From JBFELU01 sp041572755 (lineage in GTDB: Bacteria; Actinomycetota; Acidimicrobiia; Spongiisociales; UBA11373): a DNA stretch of 24,016 nucleotides. Below the pieces are notes generated by a model, which was given only the letters and a program-made list of their open reading frames with translations, had not been told where the DNA came from and did no database searches. Within the stretch, counting starts at the first letter, position 1, and every line of letters starts with the position of its first letter. The stretch lies in contig JBFFRY010000032.1 in NCBI GenBank assembly GCA_041572755.1, positions 1-24,016 on the forward strand, read 5' to 3'. Shown one piece after another: positions 23,408-24,016 of the stretch. Both the position numbers and the translations under genes were made by a program.

Positions 23408-24016
23408 TCGTAGATGTTCCCGCTGGTGCGAACCGGTGTGACCGGTTCGGGGGCTTCCTCGTCTTCTGCCGCCAGCCACAACCTGCCGTATTCGGAGGCG
23501 AAGACGATCCGTTCCACCCCTTCCGGCGTGGCGGCGATCGTGATGAGCAGGTTGCCGGTGGGGGAGAGATCCACCCCGGCCGCCTCCGACTCCTCGGGGG
23601 GCAGTTCTTCTACCTGGACGTTGGTGACGAGGGCCTTGTGGACGATGATGTGGGTGGTGCGCGGGGTCTGGATCGGGATTGGTGCCAGGCCGATGGCTTC
23701 CTCCTCTTCATCCTCCGGTGATGCGGCTCCCTCGGTCGTCTCGTCGGTTGCGGGCCTGACGATGAAGAAGGCCGCAGTGTCGGTGAAGAGGACGTCGTCT
23801 CCGAAGTCCTCGAGGAAGTCTTCGAGTTCCTCGGGACGGACGCCGGTGTATTCGAACGGCTCGAAGGAGGCCAGAATGGCCACCCGGTCTCCGGCGGCCA
23901 GGCGGCCCCCGACGGCGCGATCGGGGGAAACCGACACGGTGACCTGGAGGTACTCGGGCGGGACTTCCAGGCGAACGCTGGTCACCAGCGACTCCGGGCT
24001 GACGAAGCGGCTGGCC
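23404..24016 (-). CDS. cpaB: Flp pilus assembly protein CpaB (partial, 3' part)
   Basis: About 203 C-terminal residues are visible. The reading frame stays open to the window edge, so the start lies outside; the GTG at 23985 is internal. ASRFVSPESLV and then VSVSPDRAVGGRLAAGDRVA, followed by ILASF, match the SAF/RcpC region of CpaB, a periplasmic-side protein of the Tad complex. The protein is markedly acidic, with LEDFLEDFGDD and SPEDEEEEA inserts in the RcpC part. The end reads TSGNIYE. It overlaps cpaE by four bases, so cpaB-cpaE-tadA-tadB-tadC forms one tight operon. Confidence 0.85.
   Translation of the reverse strand, partial: ASRFVSPESLVTSVRLEVPPEYLQVTVSVSPDRAVGGRLAAGDRVAILASFEPFEYTGVRPEELEDFLEDFGDDVLFTDTAAFFIVRPATDETTEGAASPEDEEEEAIGLAPIPIQTPRTTHIIVHKALVTNVQVEELPPEESEAAGVDLSPTGNLLITIAATPEGVERIVFASEYGRLWLAAEDEEAPEPVTPVRTSGNIYE

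Noticed and set aside
22382..23413. Open frame of 343 codons on the + strand opposite cpaE
   Set aside because: It is rich in Gly, Arg, His and Val and has no domain. cpaE on the other strand has clear Walker motifs.

Overview
This window is GC-rich bacterial chromosome that fits an actinobacterium, probably a deep-branching lineage such as Acidimicrobiia (inference; the class call is tentative). The grounds are the gene order rplQ-truA-rplM-rpsI-glmM, a short adenylate kinase without a LID domain, a mycothiol-type MDMPI protein, an F420-type luciferase-like oxidoreductase, frequent GTG/TTG starts, and TANNNT boxes placed directly before start codons.

Region 1 (1-5236, + strand) is the second half of the spc operon followed by secY, adk and map: rpsN (3' end only), rpsH, rplF, rplR, rpsE, rpmD, rplO, secY, adk, map. 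Most start codons overlap the preceding stop codon, so translation is probably coupled. Region 2 (5237-6213) breaks the usual order. Where infA is normally expected there is a self-contained cassette for a secreted fasciclin (FAS1) lipoprotein, with a hairpin before it, its own promoter and palindrome, and a perfect 16-bp terminator hairpin after it. No infA is visible. Region 3 (6214-9054) is the alpha operon rpmJ, rpsM, rpsK, rpsD, rpoA, rplQ, behind its own promoter and a leader hairpin with a U tract.

Region 4 (9097-14214) holds five non-ribosomal genes between rplQ and truA: a ClC chloride transporter with CBS and duplicated TrkA_C domains, a metallo-beta-lactamase-fold protein, a luciferase-like oxidoreductase, a NUDIX hydrolase and a small membrane protein. 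Several of these genes, and truA, have a -10-like TANNNT box 6-10 nt before the start, which suggests leaderless transcripts. truA then converges on an MDMPI-family gene, and the two stop codons share one CTAG. Divergent from that gene runs rplM-rpsI-glmM (15844-18064), with candidate RNA hairpins in the rplM leader and over the glmM ribosome-binding site.

Region 5 (18077-24016, - strand) is a tight Tad/Flp pilus operon, transcribed as cpaB (partial), cpaE/tadZ, cpaF/tadA, a fused vWA-TadB gene, and tadC. The fusion places an exported von Willebrand A domain with an intact MIDAS motif on the inner-membrane pilus platform protein. It is the most unusual gene in the window. The window shows no pilin, prepilin peptidase or secretin gene. 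No tRNA, rRNA, CRISPR array or insertion sequence was recognised, and no stretch longer than 300 bases lacks a gene.
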